Shown here one piece after another: positions 55,101 through 63,845 of a DNA stretch of 64,000 bases. The DNA is from an uncultured Lachnospiraceae bacterium (GTDB lineage Bacteria > Bacillota > Clostridia > Lachnospirales > Lachnospiraceae): assembly GCA_947167135.1 (NCBI GenBank), contig CAMVGV010000002.1, positions 1 through 64,000 of the forward strand, given 5' to 3'. A program made the position numbers and the translations under genes. The number at the start of each line of letters is the position of its first letter. Position 1 is the first letter of the stretch. Below the pieces are notes generated by a model. The model was not told the DNA's origin. It worked only from the letters and a program-made list of their open reading frames with translations, and searched no databases.

Positions 55101-58100
55101 ATCACCTTCGGTATGTGTCCACTCCGGAACCTTACTATCATCAACCTTTCCGGTATCGGGATCAATATAGTAACATCCGCCATCCAGAAGCTCTTCCTCA
55201 AGAGCGTCAGCCATTTCTTCATAGATCCCGGGATTGTCAACTATATCATCATACAGCTTATTCTCGTCATTAAATGCCAGGGCATATTCCTCAGCATCAA
55301 CCCTTTCTTCGCTAATGTCGATAAGATCAAGCTTATCCTCCGGCATATCTTCTTCGCTGCAGAGCTTATAGATATCTGTCTTCTCCATCACACCCTCGGT
55401 AAAGGGTCTCCTCGGGGCACTGAGATCGGGACCGCTCTCAACGTTCACATCATCTCTCTTAACCGCATAATCCACCTGAGTCTGTATTACTGCAGAGCCT
55501 ATCCTCTGTTTTTCGGAAACATAAACCCCTTCAGACTCTTTCCTTCCGGGAAGCCTGAGAGACTGTCCGTTTTGCATCTTGACAGAAAAGACAATAGGAG
55601 CATCCTCTCCCAGCACGGAACTTCCAAAATCGGGATCCAGAAATTCATCATTTTCAAATTCGGCTCTTACCCTGTAATATACTGCCGTATGCGGTCCCCA
55701 GTCGTATTTACGCCCTGACATAAGGGAATCATAAAGCCTGCCTTCGCTGTCATAGAGATCAAGGTAGTGGGCTTTCAGGGTCGGAATATCCCCCACTCCT
55801 ATCACTACCTCACCTGTAACCGTATCCATCCACTCCAGCTTATCCTCATCATTCGGTCCGGCTTTAGCACTGATCCTATGGGCAGCCTGCCCTGCAACAA
55901 AGCTGTCGGGGAGATTAAGTGTAACAACCCTGTCCTTTATCCCGCGGCAGTTCCTTTCGGAATAGACCATTTCATCCCCGTCAAAAACAGCAACGGTGTA
56001 GGGTTCTGTTCTATTTCCCGATTCGTCTACAGGAGGGGCGGATATGAGTCTTGCGCTTATGACATTCGAACCGGCACTTTCCGGGAGCTGCAACACCAGA
56101 CCCGGAGAAGCCACCTCGACCTCCCCCACAAGCTGATTTTCATATATGCCTAAGGAATTGCTTCCCTTTTCGATATTTATTTTGGCCCAGACTGTGATGT
56201 CAAGGTTTTCTGACCCGACTCTCGGAGATGCATAAAGAGTGTACTGGCAGGGGAGACTGACTGAGGGCTCAATTCTTATGTAACCGGAAGGAGTCCCTGC
56301 TCCCTCATAACGTATCCCGTTTATTGTCAGGCACTGAACAGGCGTATTCGTTTCCACATAAATCCCCTTAAGCTTTCCGGCATAGCCCTCATCAAGAGCG
56401 ATGGTTCCCGTAACCGGAACTAATTCATTTGCCGTAAACTGTGCCGGAGCGGACGCACTGGATCTTGGCTTCGTAATGTACAGCTGTTCGGAGATCCTGC
56501 TTAGATCATAGGATGCATCCGGAAGTGCCGTTGCGGCTCCGCTTTCAATTTTAATATCCTCATATTTCTGCAGCGCGTTTTCTGAGCCATAGTCCCGGTT
56601 AAACTGATTCCAGTCTTCTATAAAGGGATGCATTTCCGTAGAAATCACTGCTATATCATAGGTTCCGGAGTCCCCGGGGCTAAAAAATGAAAGATCTCTG
56701 GTGCTTAGTCCATGGACGGTCTCTTCCCCTGAGCTTCCGATATAGCTCCCTGTGCTATGGTCAAACCATAAAGATTTCAGCCTTATATTTACGGGAGAAG
56801 TATTCCTGATCTTCTGGACTATGCCTCCCTTAACGGGGAACATGATATCGGCAGTTCCCCTAAGGAACTCATTAACCTCCACATCCTGACTTCCCTCATT
56901 AATGACACCGGAGCCGGGCCAGGACAGCTTCACAGTCCGCTTTGCATCCCCCTCTGCACCGGATGCAAGATTTTGAAGAATATCGGCGTAATATGAATTC
57001 CATATCCTGAATCTGATATTTTTTTCCGTATTATCTACGAAAATAAAGTGCCCTACCCCAAGATCTCTGCCCGAAGCATAGGCGACTACATTCGTACTCC
57101 CGCCTGGAAGCGACTTTATGTATCGTACGGTGTCACTGTCCTTCTGATCCTTATAAAAGGAAAACCTGAGATCAAGACATGCGGAGGTATCGCCGGGATT
57201 AACGTAGATCCTATGATCAGCATCGATGTCGTCAGCTTTGATCACTTCATTTCTGTAGGAAAGAGGTGTGCTCAGATAGACGTCCGCCCCCGGATATACA
57301 CTCACGGAAAAGCTGCCGTCATCACCTGTAACGGTACTGCCTTCTTTATTTCCGCCGGGAAGGGACTGGTAATATGAAAGCTTTATGTTTTTAACTTTCT
57401 CGTCCCCGCTAAGGGCATATAATACTCTGCCGGAAAGAGTTTCGGAAGCCACATAATCCGGGATAGTAAATGTAAGCGACTCCGGATCCGGAACCGCAGT
57501 ATATGTACGGCCACCACCTCCTTCAATTTCGAAGCCACCGAAAAAGCTGTTGTCATACTTTCTGCAGAGACCGCTAAAGGCGTTAAGCTCAACTTCAAAG
57601 CTCTGACCGACCCTTACCACTGCTCCGGGGGAAAGCTCTCTCTCTTTATCTTCGGAAATAAATGTCACGCTTATATCACGGTCTGCCGTGACGGTCATTT
57701 TCTCCCCGTTTTGATCAAGCAGAATGAACTTATCGGGAAGGCTGGTCAGAGCTACCTCAGGGGAAGCAGCACTAAGCTCAACGCTCTCACCCCACTCCAC
57801 CTTCTTCTCTTCGGTAAACCCCGCAATTTCCACAGCCTCCGCTTCTCCGTCAACATTAGCCATGAGCCGAACATTACTGAATACGGAATCCATATCCCCG
57901 CCGTAAAGCCTTACCGGGACTACCATGGCTTCATTTGCGCTAAGGGTAGCACCGTTCTTTTCTTCCCCCAGCCTTCCGCTCCAGAACCAGCTGTTTTCTT
58001 CCGTTCCGTTTTTTGTGGTAAAGTCCGCCTGCAGCCAGCAGGAAATACCCTTTGATGAATCTATGATGTTTTTCGGTATGAGTATCCTGGAATAATCCCC

Positions 58101-59315
58101 TCTTACCGCAAGCGTTAATGTTTTAGTCTGGTTAATGGAGGCATCGATTTTATAGGAAGCCTTGAAGGTAAGCTCATATGTCCTTCCGGTACCGGGTACG
58201 GCATTTCCGGAAAGAACACCGGTAGAAGTGTCAAAAACGAACCCCTCCGGAAGATCCCCTTCCACTATCTCCCAGTCGGCCTCCAGGCTGGACTTAAGGG
58301 TATAGGAATAGTCTTTTCCAAGATATGCTTCCGGAAGCTTTTTGGTGGTTATACTAAAGGCTGAATTCGGCGTTATGGTAAAGTCGATACCCCCGTAAGC
58401 CTTTTCCTCATTACCGGACTCTGTTGCAATTACGCTTATATGATAGGTCCGGTCCCCGCTGTCATTATCACTGCTGTCTTTCAGCTTAAGCTTACCGCTT
58501 ATCGTACCTGAAGGATCGAGGGTAAGTCCGATATCACTGAAGCTTGTATTTGTTGAAGGCGACTCCTCCCAGGTTATATCACCGCTTTTTGCGGGAACGG
58601 CAGAAAGAGCAGCATTAAAGGACTGTCCCTCCATACCGGAAAAAGAGCTGCTCTTTATTACAGGGGCAGTTCCGCCGGAAGCAGTTACGGTCAGCACATC
58701 GTCACCCACGGTGCTGAAGACCGTCTGTCCGCCGGAAGCACCTGAAACGAGCTCCCCATTCAGGGTTACAAGTATATAATATTCACCGGCCGGAACAGGA
58801 GACGTTCCGTTCAGAGCCTTTGAAAAATCAATATTAGTAAACTCAAGCTCGCTGCTATAATCTGCTTTGATTCCCGCCTTCGACATATTGGAAAGCTCTG
58901 CGGAGGATGCAGTGGAATCAGCAAGAGGGATCCTCACGGAACCATCTTTAGACACAAGGAAAATGCTTTTCAGATGATGGTTTCCCGTTCCGGCCTTATC
59001 GGCACTGAATTCCGTCTTATCCTGATCAAGGCCCAAAGAGCTTAGGGACGGATCAAAGCTTCCGAGATACAGCTTAACCTTTTCGCTACCCTTAACATTT
59101 TTACCGTCCCGGAAGTTATCATTGCCAAAAACACTAATAAGCCCTATCGAACCGTCATTCGAGGGTGCGTTCCCAAGCACCTCTTCGGAATCAGAAGAAA
59201 CCATGTCTAAGTTCTCAGCATATACTCCCTGTGGCAGCATTGCTGTAAGAAGTGTAACGGAAAGCAGAATGGAGATCAGCTTTCTCAGGTTTCCGAATCT
59301 GTTTTTCTTCCTCAT
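52113..59315 (-). CDS. Giant secreted multidomain surface protein
   Basis: About 2400 residues. The signal peptide (KLISILLSVTLLTAMLPQGVYA) ends near 33. Two putative-Ig (He_PIG-like) domains follow near 215-315 and 320-405 (LPEGFVFDTSTGVLSGNAVPGTGRTYELTF), then a carboxypeptidase-regulatory-like fold near 630 (SGRVLYALSGDEKVKN). Hydrophobic helices at about 1670 and 1785 (GPLVLASALVIIETSLASLV) interrupt the otherwise beta-rich chain. Near 1880 is a second regulatory-like domain, near 2147 a chitobiase-C-terminal-like domain (YFTLDGSDPTDKANSERKKYEG), then an acidic linker (EKEEEEEEEAE). It ends abruptly in GNFTGKRRIDR with no sorting signal. GGAGGTG nine bases before the ATG at 59315 fixes the start. 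Role unknown; adhesin or scaffold is inferred. Confidence 0.85.
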   Translation of the reverse strand: MRKKNRFGNLRKLISILLSVTLLTAMLPQGVYAENLDMVSSDSEEVLGNAPSNDGSIGLISVFGNDNFRDGKNVKGSEKVKLYLGSFDPSLSSLGLDQDKTEFSADKAGTGNHHLKSIFLVSKDGSVRIPLADSTASSAELSNMSKAGIKADYSSELEFTNIDFSKALNGTSPVPAGEYYILVTLNGELVSGASGGQTVFSTVGDDVLTVTASGGTAPVIKSSSFSGMEGQSFNAALSAVPAKSGDITWEESPSTNTSFSDIGLTLDPSGTISGKLKLKDSSDNDSGDRTYHISVIATESGNEEKAYGGIDFTITPNSAFSITTKKLPEAYLGKDYSYTLKSSLEADWEIVEGDLPEGFVFDTSTGVLSGNAVPGTGRTYELTFKASYKIDASINQTKTLTLAVRGDYSRILIPKNIIDSSKGISCWLQADFTTKNGTEENSWFWSGRLGEEKNGATLSANEAMVVPVRLYGGDMDSVFSNVRLMANVDGEAEAVEIAGFTEEKKVEWGESVELSAASPEVALTSLPDKFILLDQNGEKMTVTADRDISVTFISEDKERELSPGAVVRVGQSFEVELNAFSGLCRKYDNSFFGGFEIEGGGGRTYTAVPDPESLTFTIPDYVASETLSGRVLYALSGDEKVKNIKLSYYQSLPGGNKEGSTVTGDDGSFSVSVYPGADVYLSTPLSYRNEVIKADDIDADHRIYVNPGDTSACLDLRFSFYKDQKDSDTVRYIKSLPGGSTNVVAYASGRDLGVGHFIFVDNTEKNIRFRIWNSYYADILQNLASGAEGDAKRTVKLSWPGSGVINEGSQDVEVNEFLRGTADIMFPVKGGIVQKIRNTSPVNIRLKSLWFDHSTGSYIGSSGEETVHGLSTRDLSFFSPGDSGTYDIAVISTEMHPFIEDWNQFNRDYGSENALQKYEDIKIESGAATALPDASYDLSRISEQLYITKPRSSASAPAQFTANELVPVTGTIALDEGYAGKLKGIYVETNTPVQCLTINGIRYEGAGTPSGYIRIEPSVSLPCQYTLYASPRVGSENLDITVWAKINIEKGSNSLGIYENQLVGEVEVASPGLVLQLPESAGSNVISARLISAPPVDESGNRTEPYTVAVFDGDEMVYSERNCRGIKDRVVTLNLPDSFVAGQAAHRISAKAGPNDEDKLEWMDTVTGEVVIGVGDIPTLKAHYLDLYDSEGRLYDSLMSGRKYDWGPHTAVYYRVRAEFENDEFLDPDFGSSVLGEDAPIVFSVKMQNGQSLRLPGRKESEGVYVSEKQRIGSAVIQTQVDYAVKRDDVNVESGPDLSAPRRPFTEGVMEKTDIYKLCSEEDMPEDKLDLIDISEERVDAEEYALAFNDENKLYDDIVDNPGIYEEMADALEEELLDGGCYYIDPDTGKVDDSKVPEWTHTEGDDSKAPDLAKLLDNITVEGSQTGLAVTSLAITLDRERYESELRSFISTDFDSSVSPSSEVADWKGDDSSLKIKPGSGCFMSPETNVVTDKDGNVILEQTTCFYISEKDDGSSVMAEVQLTRARHVDDNGIITEEWDYGEDADIIGIAPTGTVTAASGKAGSSERPHRGSYAQILGVRVGCSMDLVSYFLDSPIYQSGSADAAESGDIANLSSGLNLLVSNALIDGIHGAMKIGENKIGSAGRFWSAVNAASGILAAGCTTISTIMGMKALADNFYEVESLTKTPCFKAMRAQTQQSILRDLDSFHQETNDAMFWTLVHGGFNTVFTLGSTFGINKTTKEALAGYIRKTAARKMTRTAAGKAAKSMLARIAGPLVLASALVIIETSLASLVSLSQSMSLDEHRWMLEEWIADSVEREAEEREDESCGYKKKKKDLRVGSGNNIRNSSGLDSSTYAPIYDPSGVVYAGVKSNPVDGSSVKLFKNGSSDLSSDYLIPADQREITPEKNVLTTGKDGRYAWMVPLGQWFVTAEADGFLPGNSNNDKAAVDKGTNYNWLPVPPPQIDVNIPLLSYEAPEIEAINFLTDGIYVTFDKYMDISDTDGLMKDNAFVLRKGDETGEDIPFSIELPDKEKEPDNIIDSERDEYARNVILKTASPLSVGEKVFLEIDDGVLSYSGIGFGAAKKTGPWTGNVTEKLTLDAPSLSEDSAEPGEVKQNVSAAFKDVITPDTDNGDTGRRAEIYFTLDGSDPTDKANSERKKYEGIPILIGQSLTIKAYSTLYGYNDSEVSSFDYSVGQYEKEYVFLDSDKEKEEEEEEEAETKSETAVQSAANVFSVAEIGGYTFKWLNSVSYNGRKHYPVILGGSGKNTKRRAEDVTLSITDSQGNPVQPSKIKAKIKKGRDAGQAQMTLKLKGKEFKSLNRLLKSAPFAFSIVPADISDPDIKLDVKFDKRGRVKKVSCILSGKKIRLKKKDFSVSGTDKDLTIEAKGNFTGKRRIDR

Positions 59316-59394
59316 AAATTCATACACCTCCTCACTCAAACGACTCTCTAAGTTTCAAAAAACAGCCTGCATATCCTTATCATCCCGGGCGCAG

Positions 59395-59885
59395 GAAACA
59401 CATATCTGACACTTAAGATATGAGATACCGCCACGATATGGAAGATTCTTACTGTTGCTTCGCAACCCCTCGCCGGGGAGGCATCCCACATCTGCGATGT
59501 GGGATAAACCTCGCCGGGGCGGCATCCCACATCTGCGATGTGGGATATGCGTCGCTTCGCTCAGAATGACACTAACCGAACGTCATTGGCATCCTACCCA
59601 CGGATCTCCACACGGCAGCTGCAGGGCAGATCGATATCCCACAACTGCAGCTTACTCCCGGATATCCACACGACAGCTGCAAGGCAGATCGATAGCGAAC
59701 GACTGCAGTTTTGCGCCGAAATGCGGCGGCACGAGCCGAAAGCGCTCTTTTTGAGGCGGAGTGCCGTCCGAATATTTCGGCGCAAAACAAAGGCAGAGAG
59801 CGTGATCTGACTTCAGCTGCCGTATGGATATCCGGGCAAAATCCAACAGCTGCCGTGCGGAGATACGGGGAAATAACCTACCGGC
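59395..59885. repeat. Family A modules plus family B copy 4 (59660-59833)
   Basis: Two copies of the CCTCGCCGGGG(A/C)GGCATCCC module with stem ATCCCACATC/GATGTGGGAT (59470-59550), an A arm ending GAATGACACTAACCGAACG, an incomplete B left end (from about 59597), then a full 174 bp B element from GGATATCCACACGACAGCTG to CGTATGGATATCC. No gene is supported in the gap between the giant gene and rsfS. Confidence 0.9.
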
Positions 59886-60221
59886 CTATCTCACAACCTC
59901 CCCGTCCTTCCAGATACGGTCGAGGTCATAAAACGCCCTGCTTTCTTTATCGAAGATATGCACGATCACATCCCCGTAATCCATAAGGATCCAACTGCTG
60001 TCCCTGTTGCCCTCGGTATTCTTATGCGTGGCTCCGGCCTTAAAAAGAGCTTCACCCACAGCCTCCTCCATGGCATCCAGCTGGTTCGGGTTATTTCCGG
60101 TAGCAATGACAAAAAAATCAGCAAAATCGGATATCTCACCGATATTGATTATTTTGACATCCTCGCCTTTTTTATTCTCAAGTGCTGCAGCGGCAGCCAT
60201 CGCTATATCAAGATTTTGCAT
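59886..60221 (-). CDS. rsfS: Ribosomal silencing factor RsfS
   Basis: A 111-residue DUF143 protein that binds L14 and blocks subunit joining in slow growth. ISDFADFFVIATGNNPNQLDAMEEAV, and SSWILMDYGDVIVHIFDKESRAFYDLDRIW, are the conserved halves. The start MQNLDIAM (60221) matches the family; a longer frame would enter yqeK. It overlaps yqeK by 14 bp and is the last gene of the rplU operon-like block. Confidence 0.95.
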   Translation of the reverse strand: MQNLDIAMAAAAALENKKGEDVKIINIGEISDFADFFVIATGNNPNQLDAMEEAVGEALFKAGATHKNTEGNRDSSWILMDYGDVIVHIFDKESRAFYDLDRIWKDGEVVR

Positions 60222-60777
60222 AGTAGTCGTAGGTCTCCTTTGTAGTGGGATCGACAGGTCTCGATCCCTTAGACAGGTAGTCAAGTGTATCGATTAAAAT
60301 CTTCTTTACCGCCATATCGATATCCGTAAAAGCAAGCTCCCTTATGTCCGTAAGGTTCGGAGCCTCATTCCGGTTAATTTCGATGTAATCTGCAGTGAAA
60401 ATGATCTTCTCGATAAGACTCATTCCGGGACGCCCTGTGGTATGGTATCTGACTGCGTTAATGATCTCCTTATCCCTTATACCGAAATCATGCTCAGCAA
60501 TATAGGCTCCGAGCTTAGCATGCAGTAAATAAGGCGCTTTCTTCTCCACATCATTAAGGGGAAGCTTATACTTTTTGCAAAGCGCGTACTTTTCATCATT
60601 GGAGATGTTTTTCGCACAGTCATGAAGGAGCCCGGCGGTAAATAATCTTTCCGGATCCTCACGATAACGCATCGCAAGAGAAGCCGCCGTGTAGGCAACC
60701 CCAAGAGTATGCTGATACCTCTCATTATCGAGAAGCTTCTTTATCCTTTTTTTAATGGCTTTATTATTGCTGTTCAT
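60208..60777 (-). CDS. yqeK: YqeK HD-domain Ap4A hydrolase
   Basis: An HD-fold enzyme of 189 residues. Metal ligands are visible in RYQHTLGVAYTAASLAMRY, LLHDCAKNIS, HAKLGAYIAEHDFGI, NAVRYHTTGRPGMS and FTADYIEINRN. YqeK proteins hydrolyse diadenosine tetraphosphate symmetrically to ADP (established for the family). It is coupled by short overlaps to nadD before it and rsfS after it, a conserved Firmicutes order. Confidence 0.94.
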   Translation of the reverse strand: MNSNNKAIKKRIKKLLDNERYQHTLGVAYTAASLAMRYREDPERLFTAGLLHDCAKNISNDEKYALCKKYKLPLNDVEKKAPYLLHAKLGAYIAEHDFGIRDKEIINAVRYHTTGRPGMSLIEKIIFTADYIEINRNEAPNLTDIRELAFTDIDMAVKKILIDTLDYLSKGSRPVDPTTKETYDYYAKS

Positions 60778-61372
60778 ATAGATACCGTTCGTAAATAAAC
60801 ATCCTGACCGCCTCGGGAAGGTAATACCTGACCGAGCGGCCCTGTCTGACAAGCTCTCTTATCATGGAAGAAGAGATGTCTATATTTGTGGTATGTAATA
60901 CCTCTATTTTAGCATCAAAATGCTCTTTATAGAATTCAATATCCCGGTAAAGTTCATCAAGGCTTTCATTATTTCTGACCGAGGTGATAACGGTGCAGCC
61001 GGAAAAAATCCGTTCGGGAGTCACCCAATTCTTCATTTCATGCAGTGCATCCGCCCCGGTGATAAAGAAAAGAGCGTCATCAGGAAACAGGGAATTTAGC
61101 TCCTCAATGGTATCCGCAGTGTAGGTATTGCCGCCCCGCCTTATCTCCATATCGGATACGGAAAAGAAAGGATTATCGGAAACCGCGAGGCGCACCATTT
61201 CAAGCCTGACTTCCGCCTCGGGCATCTTCATATCCTTTTTAAGGTAAGAATTACCGCTTGGCATAATGATAACCCGGTCAAGGCCGAATTCAAAAAGTGC
61301 CTGTTCGGCAATGATCAGGTGTCCGAAATGTATGGGATTAAAGGTGCCTCCAAGAATTCCGATCTTCTTCAT
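60764..61372 (-). CDS. nadD: Nicotinate-nucleotide adenylyltransferase
   Basis: Makes deamido-NAD from nicotinate mononucleotide and ATP. The 202-residue protein has the nucleotidyltransferase motif GILGGTFNPIHFGHLIIAEQA, MPSGNSYLKKDMKMPEAEVRLEMVRLA, FITGADALHEMKNW and the ISSSMIRELVRQG motif. The start at 61372 (MKKIGILGG) agrees with the family. It overlaps yqeK by 14 bp. Confidence 0.96.
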   Translation of the reverse strand: MKKIGILGGTFNPIHFGHLIIAEQALFEFGLDRVIIMPSGNSYLKKDMKMPEAEVRLEMVRLAVSDNPFFSVSDMEIRRGGNTYTADTIEELNSLFPDDALFFITGADALHEMKNWVTPERIFSGCTVITSVRNNESLDELYRDIEFYKEHFDAKIEVLHTTNIDISSSMIRELVRQGRSVRYYLPEAVRMFIYERYLYEQQ

Positions 61373-61399
61373 ATCTCTTGTACTCATTAAAATGTTGCA

Positions 61400-61490
61400 G
61401 CCATAACCGGAAAAAGATCCTTCGCTTCCCCTCGCCGGGGTGGCATCCCGTATCTCCGATACGGGATAAGGCTCAGGATGACAGAATAAT
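61400..61490. repeat. Family A arm pair with inserted stem between obgE and nadD
   Basis: GATCCTTCGCTTCCCCTCGC, the GGGGTGGCATCCCGTATC / GATACGGGAT stem module, and a closing CTCAGGATGACAG arm: a compact folded version of the A element. Confidence 0.85.
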
Positions 61491-61507
61491 GAATTCAGGA
61501 TTACAGT

Positions 61508-62809
61508 CTAATTCTCGTAATAATCAAACTGGAAGCCGTAGATCTTTACCGTGTCGCCTTCATTGATGCCAAGCTCCTTCAGCCGGTCAAGTGCCCCGAT
61601 ATCACGCATAAAGTTCTGGAAGAACATAAAGCCCTTTTCTGAATCGAGATTAGTGTAGCCCAGCATTTTCTCGATACGGGGACCCTCGATCACATAATAA
61701 TCCTCCTTTTCGTCAAAGCTGACCGTAAAGGGAAGCTCCTCCGCAACATGCTCCATAGGATCATACTCGGCCTCGTATACGGCGACGCTCCTGTCTGTCT
61801 TTGACAGCATCTCCTTAACGGCATACATGAGTTCGTTAACACCCTGACGGGTAGCCGCGGAAATAGGAATAACCCTTATACCCTTCGGTTCAAATTCCTT
61901 TTTTATGCGTTCTACGGGATCCTCTTCTCCCTCTAAAGTCTGTATAACATCCGTCTTATTGGCAGCTATTATCTGCGGCTTAAGTGAGAGATCCACATTG
62001 AAGGAAGCGAGCTCCTTATTTATGGCATAAATGTCATCAACAGGATCCCGTCCCCCGGTTCCCGCAGCGTCAACCATATGAATGAGAATGTGGCAGCGCT
62101 CGATATGACGCAAGAATTCATGCCCCAAGCCCACGCCCTCTGATGCTCCCTCAATAAGCCCGGGAATATCCGCGAGCACAAAGCCGCCATCTCCGTCCTT
62201 TAGATCCACTACTCCAAGGAAAGGATGGAGGGTGGTAAAGGGATAGTCAGCTATCTCGGGCTTTGCATTCGTGACCGCCCTTATCAGTGTGGATTTGCCC
62301 GCATTGGGAAAGCCGACGAGGCCCACGTCCGCGATGCTCTTCAGCTCCAGCACAACCTCCGCTTCAACACCGTCCTGTCCGGGCTTCGCGTATTTCGGAG
62401 CCTGCATGGTAGCAGTGGCATAGTGCTGGTTTCCGTTTCCGCCCCGGCCGCCACGGAGCACGCTAACTCTTATGTTTTCCCCGGACATATCAACGATCAC
62501 CTTGTTGGTTTTGCTGTCACGGACTATGGTGCCTTCAGGAACCTTAAGGATCAGATCCTTCCCGTTCCTTCCATGCATCCTTTTCTTAGCACCGTTTTCA
62601 CCGTTTTCCGCGGAAAACTTCCGCCTGTAACGATAGTCGGAAAGGGTGTTCATACCCTTGTCCACTTCAAATATAACACTGCCGCCGTTTCCGCCGTCAC
62701 CACCGTCGGGACCGCCGTTAGCCACATACTTTTCCCTGCGGAAGGAAACACAGCCGTCGCCCCCTTTTCCGGATCTTATTATTATTGTAGTTTTGTCCTT
62801 AAATGCCAT
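61508..62809 (-). CDS. obgE: Obg-family ribosome-assembly GTPase ObgE/CgtA
   Basis: A 433-residue essential GTPase linked to 50S assembly and stress. The Gly-rich Obg fold opens the protein (IIIRSGKGGDGCVSFRREKYVANGGPDGGDGG), the G domain has GFPNAGKSTLIRAVTNAKP, DIPGLIEGASEG and NKTD, and an OCT domain closes it (EEDYYVIEGPRIEKMLGYTNL). The start MAFKDKTT at 62809 is the family N-terminus. A hairpin terminator separates it from rpmA. Confidence 0.96.
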   Translation of the reverse strand: MAFKDKTTIIIRSGKGGDGCVSFRREKYVANGGPDGGDGGNGGSVIFEVDKGMNTLSDYRYRRKFSAENGENGAKKRMHGRNGKDLILKVPEGTIVRDSKTNKVIVDMSGENIRVSVLRGGRGGNGNQHYATATMQAPKYAKPGQDGVEAEVVLELKSIADVGLVGFPNAGKSTLIRAVTNAKPEIADYPFTTLHPFLGVVDLKDGDGGFVLADIPGLIEGASEGVGLGHEFLRHIERCHILIHMVDAAGTGGRDPVDDIYAINKELASFNVDLSLKPQIIAANKTDVIQTLEGEEDPVERIKKEFEPKGIRVIPISAATRQGVNELMYAVKEMLSKTDRSVAVYEAEYDPMEHVAEELPFTVSFDEKEDYYVIEGPRIEKMLGYTNLDSEKGFMFFQNFMRDIGALDRLKELGINEGDTVKIYGFQFDYYEN

Positions 62810-62833
62810 TGTCGTACCGTCAAAAGTTCCGCT

Positions 62834-62867
62834 GTTAAAAGAAGGGCTCCGGGAAAAACCGGAGCCC
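62834..62867 (-). terminator. Intrinsic terminator after rpmA
   Basis: On the minus strand GGGCTCCGG, a short T-rich loop and CCGGAGCCC form a 9-bp GC-rich stem followed by TTCTTTTAAC. It lies between rpmA and obgE and would limit readthrough from the ribosomal-protein genes. Confidence 0.75.
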
Positions 62868-62888
62868 ATCATATTAAACAGCTAAAAA

Positions 62889-63182
62889 TTATTCAGCCTT
62901 TGCTTCAACCTCATAAACGCTTGCCTGCTTTAAGTATCTGCCCTTTCTCTCGAAACGGAGAACACCGTCAACCTTTGCATACAGGGTATCATCTCCGCCC
63001 CTTCCCACATTCTTTCCGGGATGGATATGGGTTCCGCGCTGTCTGTATATGATATTTCCGGCTAAAACAAACTGTCCGTCCGCCCTCTTGGCACCGAGCC
63101 TCTTTGACTCGGAATCACGTCCGTTCTTTGTGGAACCGACTCCCTTTTTGTGGGCGAAGAACTGAAGGTTAAGATTTAACAT
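62889..63182 (-). CDS. rpmA: 50S ribosomal protein L27 with cleavable N-terminal extension
   Basis: 97 residues. The N-terminus [21 protein letters not shown] contains LNLQFFA, the Prp protease cleavage signal known from Staphylococcus; the mature protein would start at His-Lys-Lys-Gly. The rest is typical L27 ([37 protein letters not shown]). Its processing protease is encoded just upstream. Confidence 0.97.
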   Translation of the reverse strand: MLNLNLQFFAHKKGVGSTKNGRDSESKRLGAKRADGQFVLAGNIIYRQRGTHIHPGKNVGRGGDDTLYAKVDGVLRFERKGRYLKQASVYEVEAKAE

Positions 63183-63198
63183 TCCTAAATTCCTCCTT

Positions 63199-63537
63199 TT
63201 ACTGCCTTTCTTCCGTGAGCTTCAAATACTCACATCCGTAATTCTTTTCACTGTCACTGATCCCGTAATACAAGCTTTCCAGAAGCAGCGCTGCCTTTTC
63301 AGACGGAGGGCTTTTGAATTCACAGCTTATCATTCCCTCATCGTCGTCAGACAAAACCTCCATATTGGCCGCATCCTCCGGCAGCAGCCGGTCGATGGAA
63401 TTTATGGTGTTTATAACAAGCATCGACACCGCGGCGCAGACCACATCATTACCTCTTTCCGCATATCCCGCATGCCCTGTGCAGCTGAAGCTTTTAATAA
63501 AGCCGTTCTCTGCTCTTCTAAGCTTAAAATGTATCAC
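63199..63537 (-). CDS. prp: Ribosomal-processing cysteine protease Prp
   Basis: A 112-residue protease (YsxB family) that trims the L27 extension. The catalytic pair is His in [15 protein letters not shown] and Cys in VVCAAVSML. It starts at GTG two bases after the rplU stop and is followed 16 bp later by rpmA, the conserved rplU-prp-rpmA order. Confidence 0.96.
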   Translation of the reverse strand: MIHFKLRRAENGFIKSFSCTGHAGYAERGNDVVCAAVSMLVINTINSIDRLLPEDAANMEVLSDDDEGMISCEFKSPPSEKAALLLESLYYGISDSEKNYGCEYLKLTEERQ

Positions 63538-63539
63538 CG

Positions 63540-63845
63540 TTATGCGTTGATCTTGTCGATCTGTACCTTGGTATACTGCTGTCTGTGACCGTTCTTCTTA
63601 TGATAGCCTGACTTCCTCTTGTAACGATAAACAACGACTTTCTTTCCCTTGATCTGATCGAGAACCTTCCCCGATACAGAAGCATTCTTTACATCGTCGC
63701 CAACCTTTAAGGAATCACCGCCAACAGCCTTAACATCATCGAAAGTAACAGCACTGTCCTTTTCAAGAGGAAGCTTCTCAACGAGAATCACGTCTCCTTC
63801 CTGAACCTTGTACTGTTTTCCGCCTGTTGCAATGATAGCGTACAT
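63540..63845 (-). CDS. rplU: 50S ribosomal protein L21
   Basis: 101 residues, full length: [20 protein letters not shown] at the N-terminus and the RNA-binding [31 protein letters not shown] near the C-terminus. AGGAGGTG lies just before the ATG. First gene of the conserved block. Confidence 0.98.
   Translation of the reverse strand: MYAIIATGGKQYKVQEGDVILVEKLPLEKDSAVTFDDVKAVGGDSLKVGDDVKNASVSGKVLDQIKGKKVVVYRYKRKSGYHKKNGHRQQYTKVQIDKINA

Noticed and set aside
52113..59315. Giant protein as substrate of the sortase at 32.6-33.4 kb
   Set aside because: Its C-terminus lacks a sorting motif, a hydrophobic helix and a positive tail.
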